A stretch of DNA of 64,000 nt, taken from Hyphomicrobiales bacterium. GTDB taxonomy: Bacteria > Pseudomonadota > Alphaproteobacteria > Rhizobiales > Rhizobiaceae. A model generated the notes under the pieces. The model searched no databases. It was given only the letters and a program-made list of their open reading frames with translations, and was not told the origin of the DNA. Location: positions 1-64,000 of the forward strand of contig UCIV01000011.1 in NCBI GenBank assembly GCA_900472575.1, written 5' to 3'. The position numbers and the translations under genes were made by a program. Below, one piece after another: positions 29,501 through 37,352 of the stretch; the stretch's first letter is position 1, and every line of letters begins with the position of its first letter.

Positions 29501-30271
29501 GAGCGTCAACTGGGTTTCCGCCAGCGTCACCCATTCCTCCGTCGTGCGCTCACCAGCCGGCTTGGCGACGATCCGGTCGGCCTGCCTGCGCATCTGCGCC
29601 ACCGGTTGGTTCGATGCAGGCATCCGCCTGAAAGCCTCGCGTGCAGGCAAATAAAACAGCATCTGCTCGCGATCATCGCTATCGACGATCACCACCTTCT
29701 GCGGCGCCTGGCCGATCGAGGCGACGGCACCTTCGCCCTCACGCACATCGACGCTGCCCTGCGGATTGCTGAGCCGGACCTCGCCTTCGAGCACACTGAG
29801 CGAGGTCCGTGAGCCCTCGACCGTCATCGTCCAATCGGTACCTCGAATGGCGGCGGCCGCTGCCGGTGTCTGCACCTCGACGCCCGGCCCGCCGCGCTCG
29901 GCGCGCGCCCAGATCGTCCCGGCCTGCAGTTCCAGCACCGTATCGGCCCCCGAACCTGACGTAACCTGCTTCACTACCAGCGTCGCATTGCGGCCCATAC
30001 GGATCTGCGTCCGGTCGGAAAACAGGATGGCGAGCTGCCCGGTCGCATTCGTCCGCAGCACATCTCCGCCGACGAGATCCTGCCTCAAATCCACGAATTG
30101 CCAGTTCGAAACGTCGATAAAACGGACTTCCTCGCCCGTTTTGCGTGCAATCACCGCGCCGGCGACTGAGCCATCACGTGGCACGGGCTCACTGCGCGCG
30201 GGAAGACCACCCCCGGCACCAAGCAGCGTCAAAGAAACCGCAAATAAAAATCGATTGAGCACCCCGTGCAT
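26570..30271 (-). CDS. FecR-TPR-outer-membrane beta-barrel fusion protein
   Basis: This 1233-residue exported protein has a signal peptide (about 1-28, MHGVLNRFLFAVSLTLLG). A FecR-type domain follows (about 60-185; DVLRTNATGQLAILFSDRTQ, AAIRGTDWTM). A long TPR array (about 280-580) includes the repeat ATALEARALYRAGF and a canonical AxxxLGxxxxxxGxxxxA pattern. A C-terminal region of about 550 residues has alternating strands and aromatic girdles, as in an outer-membrane barrel, and ends in Phe (FRVRF), a typical BAM-recognition ending. No TonB-box plug is evident. The gene leads an operon with the cyclase (one-base overlap). I infer an outer-membrane/periplasmic sensor feeding the CHASE2 domain. 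Confidence 0.85.
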   Translation of the reverse strand: MHGVLNRFLFAVSLTLLGAGGGLPARSEPVPRDGSVAGAVIARKTGEEVRFIDVSNWQFVDLRQDLVGGDVLRTNATGQLAILFSDRTQIRMGRNATLVVKQVTSGSGADTVLELQAGTIWARAERGGPGVEVQTPAAAAAIRGTDWTMTVEGSRTSLSVLEGEVRLSNPQGSVDVREGEGAVASIGQAPQKVVIVDSDDREQMLFYLPAREAFRRMPASNQPVAQMRRQADRIVAKPAGERTTEEWVTLAETQLTLEGRPATQRTLGALEGRTLTANQKARLSLIEAIMLAEDKHYAEAAKLFDKAQRGLDARRRGVALYGGYYARSLADPTRVEKMPRSVQGPDAAFLRAYAVGFLQDLRAAMGVLKDAERQYPDDPQLPAYRAMLALLLNDRPEYQQAVDRSLSLDPSEPTALEARALYRAGFQGDNSGAMEDLEAAARVTPGSSSTWNVIGNVQSSRDANREAEAAFLKAIELDPQDPIPHANLAIFYLDTGRIEKAKAEIDKAMAVDPAFDLALVARGRYYLQTGEVDKAVEDLLAGTVANPAYSQGQLMLAAAHYEKGDRVAANQALDNADRLDDNDPVIAAVRTALAIDDYDSVGAIRHAQEYLRRSKARGGEFTSVGANHEAGSTLNDAFRLQGLDAWGEYYGDAAFDPFQATAYVDQSLRGSSDPFVDNYFYGDNVITNEGNSQAFSSLLQGLLLDTHIISGRSREANLLKQPFFEVELGGGFTTAGGETGYTAEGEVQAYRNLPFPVSLYANLQWQKVPDARDIGALSDIETENKLVGGNAYLTASPTAYDRLVFYANHSKSEISRDLSLAVPDLSLLFGELPGTFPGGTLTTEQDVSARSTTAGLGWSHTIGYKNVVNAALLYSGLNSRDTQYLEAGLFGIPVPLGRTREEFDQKTYIAAINHMVGIDNLTWRYGIEGGRINLRQTEAFTDLRPFPFNDVDTFDRAEDKSNVGRIYIDLLHEISDSLKAEYALFGSYIDGDTSDVARIEPRIGLAWSPTDGQWLRAGFMRSSIDLTTPTLSPIGIVGIQPNAISVGTEGYVDTYALRWDAEWTPDFFTALQYQHQEMDHPRIPIPLVSTPFTTNEGRLDRASLTANAVLAAGFGLSSTLAYTDSEDQSSGMPTSGGPLPFVPEWAGQVALTWVNQAHIKTTLAANYIGDRVNEAGVSLDDYWTLDANLVWEPFDKRFEFELAAYNLLDEDIELNNDIPGWGRSFKGTFRVRF

Positions 30272-30323
30272 GCCGCAACCTGTGGACACAAACATATAAA
30301 CTGTCAAGTTTTCGAGCCGATGT

Positions 30324-30346
30324 CACCTTGCTTTAAGAGTAAGGTG
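30324..30346. promoter_or_regulatory. Inverted repeat in the FecR/PycTM divergent promoter region
   Basis: The arms are 30324-30332 (caccttgct) and 30338-30346 (agtaaggtg), a 5-base loop apart and matching at 8 of 9 positions. The site lies in the 115-base gap shared by the FecR-cyclase operon and the PycTM-like gene, 41 bases before the latter's ATG. It may be an operator or a leader hairpin. No regulator is identified. Confidence 0.45.
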
Positions 30347-30386
30347 TATTAACACGGAGACACTTGAACGAGGGATCTCAAGAGTA

Positions 30387-30929
30387 ATGAGCGATTTCGA
30401 CAGCGCACCGACAGAAATGCTGGAAATGCCGATGGCGACAGGCGTCGTCACGGAAGAATACATCAATCATATCCGCAAGGTGAACGACGTCTTTTACGAT
30501 CAGATCAAGATCTCCGATCAGAAGGCTGCCTATATCTTCACCTTCATGCTTGCCTTTCTGATCTCGTCGGCAGAAGGACGCGGCGTATTCACCTTTGCCC
30601 GCTACACAGAGGGCAGCTGGCTGGTCGTCATCGTCTCCGGCGCGCTTGCGATTACATCCGTATCGTCAATCATCTCGGCCATCATGGTCGTATTGCCGCG
30701 TCACATCGACAAATCCACCTCGCTTTTCTGGGGAACCTGGCCCCAGCACCGGCCGATTTTCGAACAGGCCGCCCAGCACAGCGATGTCAGCTATCTGTTC
30801 AACCAGTATCTCGACAATGCCGATGTACTGTCGCTGATCGCCCGGCAGAAATACCGCTTTGTGGCCTATGCATTCCGCGGCCTTGTTTTCACCGTTTTGG
30901 CCTATGTAATTCTGCTTCTTGCAACCTGA
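30387..30929 (+). CDS. Pycsar effector-like membrane protein (PycTM/DUF5706 pattern)
   Basis: This 180-residue membrane protein has a soluble N-terminus and three hydrophobic helices (about 47-62, 77-103, 158-179). It shows the landmarks of Pycsar effector proteins: the D-x-K-A motif entering helix 1 (D44-K46), a Pro ending helix 2 (P104), the S-L-F-W-G segment after it, then a helical stretch leading to I-x-x-x-K-Y (K155-Y156) before helix 3. In known Pycsar defence, such proteins bind cCMP or cUMP and disrupt the inner membrane. Here the neighbour is a CHASE2 cyclase on the opposite strand, with no stand-alone PycC. The function is inferred from fold and position. Confidence 0.72.
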   Translation: MSDFDSAPTEMLEMPMATGVVTEEYINHIRKVNDVFYDQIKISDQKAAYIFTFMLAFLISSAEGRGVFTFARYTEGSWLVVIVSGALAITSVSSIISAIMVVLPRHIDKSTSLFWGTWPQHRPIFEQAAQHSDVSYLFNQYLDNADVLSLIARQKYRFVAYAFRGLVFTVLAYVILLLAT

Positions 30930-30987
30930 CGCGAATCCCTCTCTTTCCCGGCCTCCCCTTCTGGCCCCGCCCATGGACCCCCCGCCA

Positions 30988-31335
30988 ATGAATGCTGCCC
31001 TGACACCCTTCCTGACCATCGGCCTGCTCATTCTCTCCAACGTCTTCATGACATTTGCCTGGTACGGTCACCTGAAGTTCGAAAACAAGCCGCTCTATCT
31101 CGTCATTCTCGCCAGCTGGGCGATCGCCTTTTTCGAATATTGCGCCCAGGTCCCGGCAAACCGCATCGGCTACGGTTATTTCAATGCCGCCCAGTTGAAG
31201 ACGATCCAGGAGATCATCACGCTCTCTGTCTTCGTCATCTTCTCAGTCTTCTATCTGGGCGAATCGTTCCACTGGAAACAGGCGATCGGTTTCGGGTTCA
31301 TCGCGCTCGGCGCCTTCTTCATCTTCACCAAATAA
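30988..31335 (+). CDS. DUF486 small multidrug-like membrane protein
   Basis: This 115-residue protein has four hydrophobic helices and is a DUF486 member of the drug/metabolite transporter superfamily. Characteristic segments are MTFAWYGHLKF, the FFEYCAQVPANRIGY block and the C-terminal GFIALGAFFIFTK. The function is unknown; such four-helix proteins are thought to dimerise. The ATG at 30988 places the first helix as in relatives; an in-frame ATG at 30973 is also possible. It lies 58 bases after the PycTM-like gene on the same strand and may share its transcript. Confidence 0.85.
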   Translation: MNAALTPFLTIGLLILSNVFMTFAWYGHLKFENKPLYLVILASWAIAFFEYCAQVPANRIGYGYFNAAQLKTIQEIITLSVFVIFSVFYLGESFHWKQAIGFGFIALGAFFIFTK

Positions 31336-31823
31336 CGGGGACGTTGCCGGCCTCGTTGGAAAATAATCCGCTGGCGTCGCGGCAACTTAGATTTTGCCGC
31401 AGTGCCGTTTCATCCCCGCAACCGCCGTATGCGCGACAATCAGCCTGTCATCGGATGGGAAACCGGGTACGCGAACCGGCCTCCTCAACGGATTTCGGAT
31501 CGGTTTTCCGGTGATGGTCGAAAGATCGGGGCAAACGGGAACTGACACGTCTCGAAAACCCGGATGATTTGGCCGGGGCAGGCAGATCGATTATCTACCA
31601 ACCCACCAAATGCCACTGCCTGCTCCATTCCCGTTTCCACCATGCCGGCTTTGCCTTGCGTGGTTCTTCTCGCTGCACGGGATTTCACAAGAGAACGTAG
31701 CGGCCGTGCCGACGCTCGCGGCCTTTTCATCGGCAGTACCTTCTATTCCGCCGAAGTTTGTTCTAGAGACAGTGCTTCATCCGCCAGAACTGGGCGGCAG
31801 ACTGTCTTTAGGTATGTTGATCG
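31336..31823 (+). promoter_or_regulatory. 488-base non-coding leader before ppiD
   Basis: No frame here has a ribosome site or protein-like sequence. Close to ppiD lies a nested stem-loop: outer arms 31767-31773 (agacagt) and 31801-31807 (actgtct), inner arms 31781-31785 (ccgcc) and 31793-31797 (ggcgg). It ends 16 bases before the ppiD ATG and would sit in the mRNA leader. The rest should hold the promoter of the long ppiD-trp-moa operon, but I cannot place -35/-10 boxes with confidence. Confidence 0.4.
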
Positions 31824-33713
31824 ATGCTTGATTCTCTCAGAAACGCCGCTCGCTCCTGGGTCGCGAAGTCTCTGCTTCTGCTCTTGGTTGCCTCTTTCGC
31901 CATCTGGGGCGGCAGCCAGTCGCTTATCGCCTCGAATGCGAACACCGTGATGACGGTCGGCGACCAGGAAATCTCCACCGAGCAGTTCCGGCTTGCCTAT
32001 CAGCGTCAGATCGCCAATCTGAGCCGCCAGTTCGGCACGCAGCTGACCGCCCAGCAGGCCCGCTCCTTCGGCATCGATCGCGAAGTCCTGACCCAGCTTT
32101 CGGCAGGTGCAGCCCTCGACCAGCTTTCCGATGACATGAATCTCGGTCTTTCCGAAGAGCGTCTGGCAAACCTGATTGCCGAAGACCCGGCCTTCAAGGG
32201 TACCAACGGCCAGTTCGACCGTGACCTGTTCTCCTCGCGCCTGCGCAATGCCGGCCTGCGCGAAAACGACTATATTGCCGAACGCAGCAAGGTCGCCGTC
32301 CGCAGCCAGGTCGTGGAAGCCGTTTCAGACGGCTTCAAGCCGCCGCAGGTCATGCTCGATGCGCTGAAACAGTATCGCGACGAGGCGCGCACAGTCGATT
32401 ATCTGCTTCTGTCGAACGCCAATATCGATCCGGTCAAGGCACCGGCGGATGACGTTCTGACCACGTGGTTCGACGCCAACAAGGCCAAGTACCGCGCACC
32501 GGAATACCGCAACTTCGCCTATGTGAAGCTAGAGCCGAGCGACATCGCCGACGCCTCCTCGATTACCGATGACGAGCTGCGCGCCGAATACGACAGGCGC
32601 AAGGACGGCTACAAGACACCCGAAACCCGCACGATCGAACAGCTGACCTTCCCGAACAAGGAAATGGCGGATGCAGCAGCAACGCAGCTGCGCGACGGCA
32701 CGACCACGTTCGACCAGATCATCAAGGATCAGGGCAAGACCCCGACCGACGTCCATCTCGGTGACTTTACCAAGCAGAGCATCCCGGACCCTGCCTGGGC
32801 CGAACCGGCCTTCAAGGTTTCGGCCAATGGTGGCACCACCCCTGTCATCAAGGGCACGTTCGGCTCGGTCATCCTGCGTGTATCGAACATCCGCCCGGAA
32901 AGCACCCGCGGCTTCGACGAAGTGAAGGAAGAACTGCGTCAGCAGATGGCGGTTGCAGCCGCCTCGCGTGAAATCGCCAGCGCCCACGACCGTTTCGAGG
33001 ATCTGCGCGGCGGTGGCGCGACACTCGATGACGCTGCCAAGGAACTGAACCTCAAGCTCGTCACCGTGACGGCAGATGCCTCCGGCCAGGACGAAAAGGA
33101 ACAGCCAATCGCAAATCTTCCGGCTGCCAGCAACCTGATCGCCGAAGTGTTCCGCACAGAACCTGGCCAGGACACGATCCCGGTCAGCCTCGGCAATGTC
33201 GGTTACATCTGGTTCGAAGTTCGCAACGTAACGCCGGAACGCGAGCGTTCGCTTGATGAAGTACGTGAAAAGGTCGTGGTTGACTGGACCGCCGAGCAGC
33301 AGCGCGAAGCCCTGACCGCCAAGGCAACCGAGCTGAAGGCTCGTCTCGACAAGGGCGAAACTCTGGCCGCGATTGCCGCGGACCTCGGCATCGCCGTCGA
33401 AACGAAGACCGGCCTGCGCCGCAACGCCGAAGATGCGATCTTCGGCGCGGAAGCGATCACGACCGCCTTCTCCGGTCCCGTCGACACGACAGGCACCGCC
33501 CTTGCAGCAGATCGCGAAAGCCGCATGCTGATGAAGGTGACCGCTGTCGAGCAGGCTCCGTCTGATGAACTGGCCAATGACCCGCAGCTTCAGCGCCTCG
33601 CGGAATCAGCAGGCGACGACATGCTTGATCAGATGGTCAACAGCCTGAAGGATCGTTATGGCGTCTCGATCAACCAGACTGTCCTCGATCAGTCCGCATC
33701 CACCGTTCAATAA
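31824..33713 (+). CDS. ppiD: Peptidyl-prolyl cis-trans isomerase PpiD/SurA-type
   Basis: This 629-residue chaperone is anchored in the inner membrane by one N-terminal helix (about 16-36, SLLLLLVASFAIWGG), with the rest periplasmic. After the anchor comes a SurA_N-type chaperone domain (TVMTVGDQEISTEQF...), then a parvulin rotamase domain near 245-360 (YKTPETRTIEQLTF, HLGDFTKQSIPDPAW, GGTTPVIKGTFGSVILRV), and a second SurA-like helical region. Such proteins help secreted and outer-membrane proteins fold. It is the first gene of a co-directional run that continues with trpD after 18 bases. Confidence 0.88.
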   Translation: MLDSLRNAARSWVAKSLLLLLVASFAIWGGSQSLIASNANTVMTVGDQEISTEQFRLAYQRQIANLSRQFGTQLTAQQARSFGIDREVLTQLSAGAALDQLSDDMNLGLSEERLANLIAEDPAFKGTNGQFDRDLFSSRLRNAGLRENDYIAERSKVAVRSQVVEAVSDGFKPPQVMLDALKQYRDEARTVDYLLLSNANIDPVKAPADDVLTTWFDANKAKYRAPEYRNFAYVKLEPSDIADASSITDDELRAEYDRRKDGYKTPETRTIEQLTFPNKEMADAAATQLRDGTTTFDQIIKDQGKTPTDVHLGDFTKQSIPDPAWAEPAFKVSANGGTTPVIKGTFGSVILRVSNIRPESTRGFDEVKEELRQQMAVAAASREIASAHDRFEDLRGGGATLDDAAKELNLKLVTVTADASGQDEKEQPIANLPAASNLIAEVFRTEPGQDTIPVSLGNVGYIWFEVRNVTPERERSLDEVREKVVVDWTAEQQREALTAKATELKARLDKGETLAAIAADLGIAVETKTGLRRNAEDAIFGAEAITTAFSGPVDTTGTALAADRESRMLMKVTAVEQAPSDELANDPQLQRLAESAGDDMLDQMVNSLKDRYGVSINQTVLDQSASTVQ

Positions 33714-33731
33714 TTGAGGCAGATGCCGAAA

Positions 33732-34748
33732 ATGCCTGACTTGAAGCCATTCCTCGCCAAGGTCGCCACCGGCGAATCGTTGACCCGCGAAGAGGCGCAT
33801 GACGCCTTCGGAATTCTCATGTCCGGCGAAGCGACGCCGTCGCAGATCGGCGGCTTCCTGATGGCACTCCGGGTACGGGGCGAAACGGTTGCCGAAATGA
33901 CCGGAGCCGTCTCGACCATGCGTGCCAAAATGCTGCGGGTCGAAGCGCCGGCGGATGCCGTCGATATCGTCGGCACTGGCGGCGATGGCGCCGGAACCTA
34001 CAACATCTCCACGCTCGCCTCGATCATCGCGGCGGGGGCAGGCCTCTCGGTCGCCAAGCATGGCAACCGTGCGCTCAGCTCGAAATCCGGCACGGCCGAT
34101 GCGCTCTCGGCGCTCGGCGTCAACCTGGAGATCGGCCCGAACCAGATCGCACGCTGTATCCGCGAGGCTGGCATCGGCTTCATGTTCGCCTCTATGCATC
34201 ATGCAGCCATGCGCCATGTCGGCCCGAGCCGCGTTGAACTCGGTACGCGGACGATCTTCAACCTGCTCGGTCCACTCTCCAATCCGGCCGGCGCAAAACG
34301 CCAGCTGCTTGGTGTCTATTCGCCGCAATGGCTGATGCCGATTGCCGAAACACTGCGGGAAATGGGATCCGAAACCGTCTGGGTCGTGCACGGCCAGGGT
34401 CTCGACGAGATCACCACGACAGGCACAACGCAGGTTGTGGCACTCGAAGGCGGCAAGATCCGTGAATTCGAACTGAGCCCGGCCGATTTCGGCGTTGCAC
34501 CCGCAACGCTAGCCGACCTGAAGGGCGGTGACGGCATTGCCAATGCCGCGGCGCTTCGTGCCGTCCTCGGCGGCGCGAAAAATGCCTATCGTGATATCTC
34601 GCTCTGCAACGCAGCGGCCGCGCTGGTCGTGGCCGGCAAGGCAGAAACACTCAAGGATGCTATGCTGCTAGCCACCGCCTCGCTTGAGAGCGGTCAGGCC
34701 TCTGCGGCACTGGACCGGCTCGTGGCGGTCTCCAACGAGAAGGAATAG
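33732..34748 (+). CDS. trpD: Anthranilate phosphoribosyltransferase TrpD
   Basis: TrpD joins anthranilate to PRPP in tryptophan synthesis. The 338-residue protein shows the PRPP site [14 protein letters not shown], the glycine-rich [21 protein letters not shown], and the anthranilate-site [23 protein letters not shown]. Three closely spaced starts exist (TTG 33714, ATG 33723, ATG 33732). I choose 33732 (MPDLKPF) because it has a properly spaced GAGG site and matches the length of rhizobial TrpD. trpC follows after four bases. The partner trpE/trpG genes are not in the window. Confidence 0.95.
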   Translation: MPDLKPFLAKVATGESLTREEAHDAFGILMSGEATPSQIGGFLMALRVRGETVAEMTGAVSTMRAKMLRVEAPADAVDIVGTGGDGAGTYNISTLASIIAAGAGLSVAKHGNRALSSKSGTADALSALGVNLEIGPNQIARCIREAGIGFMFASMHHAAMRHVGPSRVELGTRTIFNLLGPLSNPAGAKRQLLGVYSPQWLMPIAETLREMGSETVWVVHGQGLDEITTTGTTQVVALEGGKIREFELSPADFGVAPATLADLKGGDGIANAAALRAVLGGAKNAYRDISLCNAAAALVVAGKAETLKDAMLLATASLESGQASAALDRLVAVSNEKE

Positions 34749-34752
34749 GATC

Positions 34753-35571
34753 ATGGCCGATATCCTGCAGAAGATCGAAGCCTATAAGCGCGTCGAGATC
34801 GAAGCAGCCAAGACGGCGGTGCCGCTTGCAGAGATCAAGGCCCGCGCTGCCGACCAGTCTGCTCCTCGCGGCTTCTTGAAGGCGCTGCAGGCGAAGAAGC
34901 AGGCCAGCCAGTTCGGCCTGATCGCCGAGATCAAGAAGGCAAGCCCGTCCAAAGGCCTGATCCGCTCGGATTTCGATCCGCCGGCGCTGGCAGCAGCCTA
35001 TGAGGCAGGCGGCGCTGCCTGCCTTTCGGTTCTCACCGATACCCCGAGCTTCCAGGGCGCACCGGAATTCCTCGTTGCTGCCCGCAATGCCTGCGCACTG
35101 CCGGCCTTGCGCAAGGATTTCATGTTCGAGCCCTATCAGGTCTATGAAGCCCGCGCCTGGGGTGCCGACTGCATCCTGATCATCATGGCATCGCTCTCCG
35201 ACGACGAGGCGCTGGCGCTCTACGAGACCGCAACCGAACTCGGCATGGACAGCCTCATCGAAGTGCATGACGAAGCCGAGATGGAGCGGGCGCTGAAGCT
35301 CCCCTCGCCGCTGCTCGGCGTCAACAACCGCAACCTGAGAACTTTCGAGGTCAGCATTTCGACCAGCGAACGCCTGTCGGCGATGGTAACCGGCGAGGAC
35401 CGTCTGCTCGTCGGCGAAAGCGGCATCTTCACCCATGAGGACTGCCTGCGCCTGCAAAAGGTCGATATCAGCACCTTCCTCGTCGGCGAAAGCCTGATGC
35501 GTAAGGACGATGTCGCCGCGGCCACGCGGCTACTTCTGACCGGGCAAGCAGGCACGCTGGCGGCCGAGTGA
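34753..35571 (+). CDS. trpC: Indole-3-glycerol-phosphate synthase TrpC
   Basis: TrpC closes the indole ring in tryptophan synthesis. This 272-residue TIM barrel carries the family motifs [11 protein letters not shown] (catalytic Lys), [31 protein letters not shown] and VGESGIFT. It is not fused to TrpF, as is usual in this group. The ATG at 34753 lies four bases after trpD, and its TGA stop overlaps the moaC ATG as TGATG, so trpD, trpC and moaC are translated in sequence. Confidence 0.96.
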   Translation: MADILQKIEAYKRVEIEAAKTAVPLAEIKARAADQSAPRGFLKALQAKKQASQFGLIAEIKKASPSKGLIRSDFDPPALAAAYEAGGAACLSVLTDTPSFQGAPEFLVAARNACALPALRKDFMFEPYQVYEARAWGADCILIIMASLSDDEALALYETATELGMDSLIEVHDEAEMERALKLPSPLLGVNNRNLRTFEVSISTSERLSAMVTGEDRLLVGESGIFTHEDCLRLQKVDISTFLVGESLMRKDDVAAATRLLLTGQAGTLAAE

Positions 35572-36056
35572 TGGCCGATCAACCGAACAAGCTCACCCAT
35601 ATCGATCAGGCCGGCGAGGCCCACATGGTCGATGTCGGAAACAAGGCCGAGACCGACCGTTCGGCGACCGCCGAAGGCTTTGTCCGCATGTTGCCGGAGA
35701 CGCTGGCGCTGATCCGCGAAGGCAATGCCAAGAAGGGTGATGTCATCGGCACCGCCCGCCTTGCCGGCATCATGGCCGCCAAGAAGACATCCGACCTCAT
35801 TCCACTCTGCCACCCGCTGATGCTGACCAAGGTTTCAGTCGAGATCTCGGAAGACGACAGCCTGCCCGGCCTGCGCGTCACAGCGACAGCGAAGCTCACC
35901 GGCAGGACCGGCGTGGAAATGGAAGCGTTAACTGCCGTCTCCGTCACCTGCCTGACCATCTACGACATGGCCAAAGCTGCCGACAAGGCGATGGAAATCG
36001 GTGGCATAAGGCTGCTCGAAAAGACTGGCGGCAAGTCCGGCCATTATAAAGCGTAA
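35571..36056 (+). CDS. moaC: Cyclic pyranopterin monophosphate synthase MoaC
   Basis: MoaC makes cyclic pyranopterin monophosphate, the first stable intermediate of the molybdenum cofactor, from the MoaA product. The 161-residue protein has the active-site loop [18 protein letters not shown] and the conserved [23 protein letters not shown]. The ATG at 35571 overlaps the trpC stop by one base. moeA follows after 19 bases, making a two-gene cofactor segment attached to the tryptophan genes. moaA, moaD and moaE are not in the window. Confidence 0.96.
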   Translation: MADQPNKLTHIDQAGEAHMVDVGNKAETDRSATAEGFVRMLPETLALIREGNAKKGDVIGTARLAGIMAAKKTSDLIPLCHPLMLTKVSVEISEDDSLPGLRVTATAKLTGRTGVEMEALTAVSVTCLTIYDMAKAADKAMEIGGIRLLEKTGGKSGHYKA

Positions 36057-36075
36057 AGCCCGAGGAGATTTTGCC

Positions 36076-37296
36076 ATGGCGCTTTTGCCCGTTCCAGACG
36101 CCAAGGCCCGTCTGCTTGCCAGCGCCCGCCCGGTCGACGGCATCGAGACGCTCCCTCTGGGCGATACAGCGGCTCGCGTGCTTGCTTTTGACATTAAGGC
36201 CAAGCTGACCCAGCCCCCATTCAATTCCTCTGCGATGGATGGCTACGCGCTGAGAGCGGTCGATGCGCCGCAGATCGGTTCAGAACTCACAGTCATCGGC
36301 ACTGCCGCCGCGGGGCGTGCCTTTGAAGGCCCTCTCGGCCCCGGCGAAACCGTTCGCATATTCACCGGCGCTCCGGTGCCGGAAGGCGCCGATACGATCC
36401 TCATCCAGGAGGACGCCGAAAAGATCGGTGACGACAGCATCCGCACGACATTTCAGGTCACCGGCGGGCGACACATCCGTCCTCGTGGTCAGGATTTTGC
36501 CGAAGGCGAAACGGTGCTGAAGGCCGGTACGCTTATCGATTTCTCGCATCTGACCGTCGCAGCCGCGATGAACCACCCGACGCTTCCCGTATTCCGTAAG
36601 CCGAAAGTGGCGATCCTCGCCACGGGCGACGAACTGATTGAGCCGGGCGGCAATCCCGCTCCCGCGCAGATCATCGCATCCAACACATTCGGCATTGCCG
36701 CTCTCGTGCGCGACAATGGCGGTGAGGTTCTCGATCTCGGCATTGCGCCGGATCGGCAGGACGCCATCTCCGCTGCGATCAAGCGCGCTCGTGATGCTGG
36801 TGCCAATATCCTCGTCACCCTCGGAGGCGCTTCCGTCGGCGACCACGATCTGGTGCAGGCGACGTTGAAGGCTTCCGGCATGGAGCTTGATTTCTGGCGA
36901 ATCGCCATGCGCCCCGGCAAACCGCTGATGGTCGGTTCTCTCGACGGCATGCATGTTCTGGGCCTGCCCGGAAACCCGGTCGCCAGCATGGTTACGGGCA
37001 TGCTGTTTCTCGAACCGCTGCTGCGCCGCCTTGCTCATCTGCCGGAGCGCAGACGCGAAGTCGATGGCATCACTGCAAGACCGCTTCGCCCCAATGACCA
37101 GCGGCAGGATTATCTGCGTGCAAAGATCACCCGTGACGAACTGGGCAATCTGGTCGCCGAGGCAAATCCGAAGCAGGATTCGTCGATGATGAAGATCTTT
37201 GCCCATGCCGACGGTCTCATCGTTCGCGCGCCGCATGCGCCGGAATTGGCAGCAGGCGAACCTTGCCGCATCCTGCTTATCCGTGCCTTCGACTGA
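36076..37296 (+). CDS. moeA: Molybdopterin molybdenumtransferase MoeA
   Basis: MoeA inserts molybdate into adenylylated molybdopterin. The 406-residue cytoplasmic enzyme shows QPPFNSSAMDGYAL near residue 50, FTGAPVPEGADTILIQED, RPRGQDF, the MoCF core segment GGASVGDHDL, and GLPGNPVAS, in the usual order. A GAGGAG site precedes the ATG. It ends the ppiD-trpD-trpC-moaC-moeA run; a small hairpin lies 27 bases past its stop. Confidence 0.96.
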   Translation: MALLPVPDAKARLLASARPVDGIETLPLGDTAARVLAFDIKAKLTQPPFNSSAMDGYALRAVDAPQIGSELTVIGTAAAGRAFEGPLGPGETVRIFTGAPVPEGADTILIQEDAEKIGDDSIRTTFQVTGGRHIRPRGQDFAEGETVLKAGTLIDFSHLTVAAAMNHPTLPVFRKPKVAILATGDELIEPGGNPAPAQIIASNTFGIAALVRDNGGEVLDLGIAPDRQDAISAAIKRARDAGANILVTLGGASVGDHDLVQATLKASGMELDFWRIAMRPGKPLMVGSLDGMHVLGLPGNPVASMVTGMLFLEPLLRRLAHLPERRREVDGITARPLRPNDQRQDYLRAKITRDELGNLVAEANPKQDSSMMKIFAHADGLIVRAPHAPELAAGEPCRILLIRAFD

Positions 37297-37322
37297 TCCG
37301 GTTGGCGAGGAAATCCGTAGGC

Positions 37323-37340
37323 TTGGGCATATTTGCCCAA
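37323..37340. repeat. Hairpin between moeA and the photolyase gene
   Basis: Perfect 7-base arms (ttgggca 37323-37329, tgcccaa 37334-37340) flank a 4-base loop. No T-run follows. It ends 12 bases before the photolyase GTG and just ahead of its ribosome site, so it could reduce translation or mark the end of the moeA message. Confidence 0.4.
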
Positions 37341-37352
37341 ACGGAGTAGATC

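Noticed and set aside
24597..30929. Calling the locus a standard Pycsar defence system
   Set aside because: The cyclase is a CHASE2 membrane enzyme with adenylate-type residues and lies on the opposite strand; no stand-alone PycC is present.
31564..31950. 128-residue plus-strand frame before ppiD
   Set aside because: It overlaps the ppiD start in another frame, lacks a ribosome site and has no protein-like pattern.
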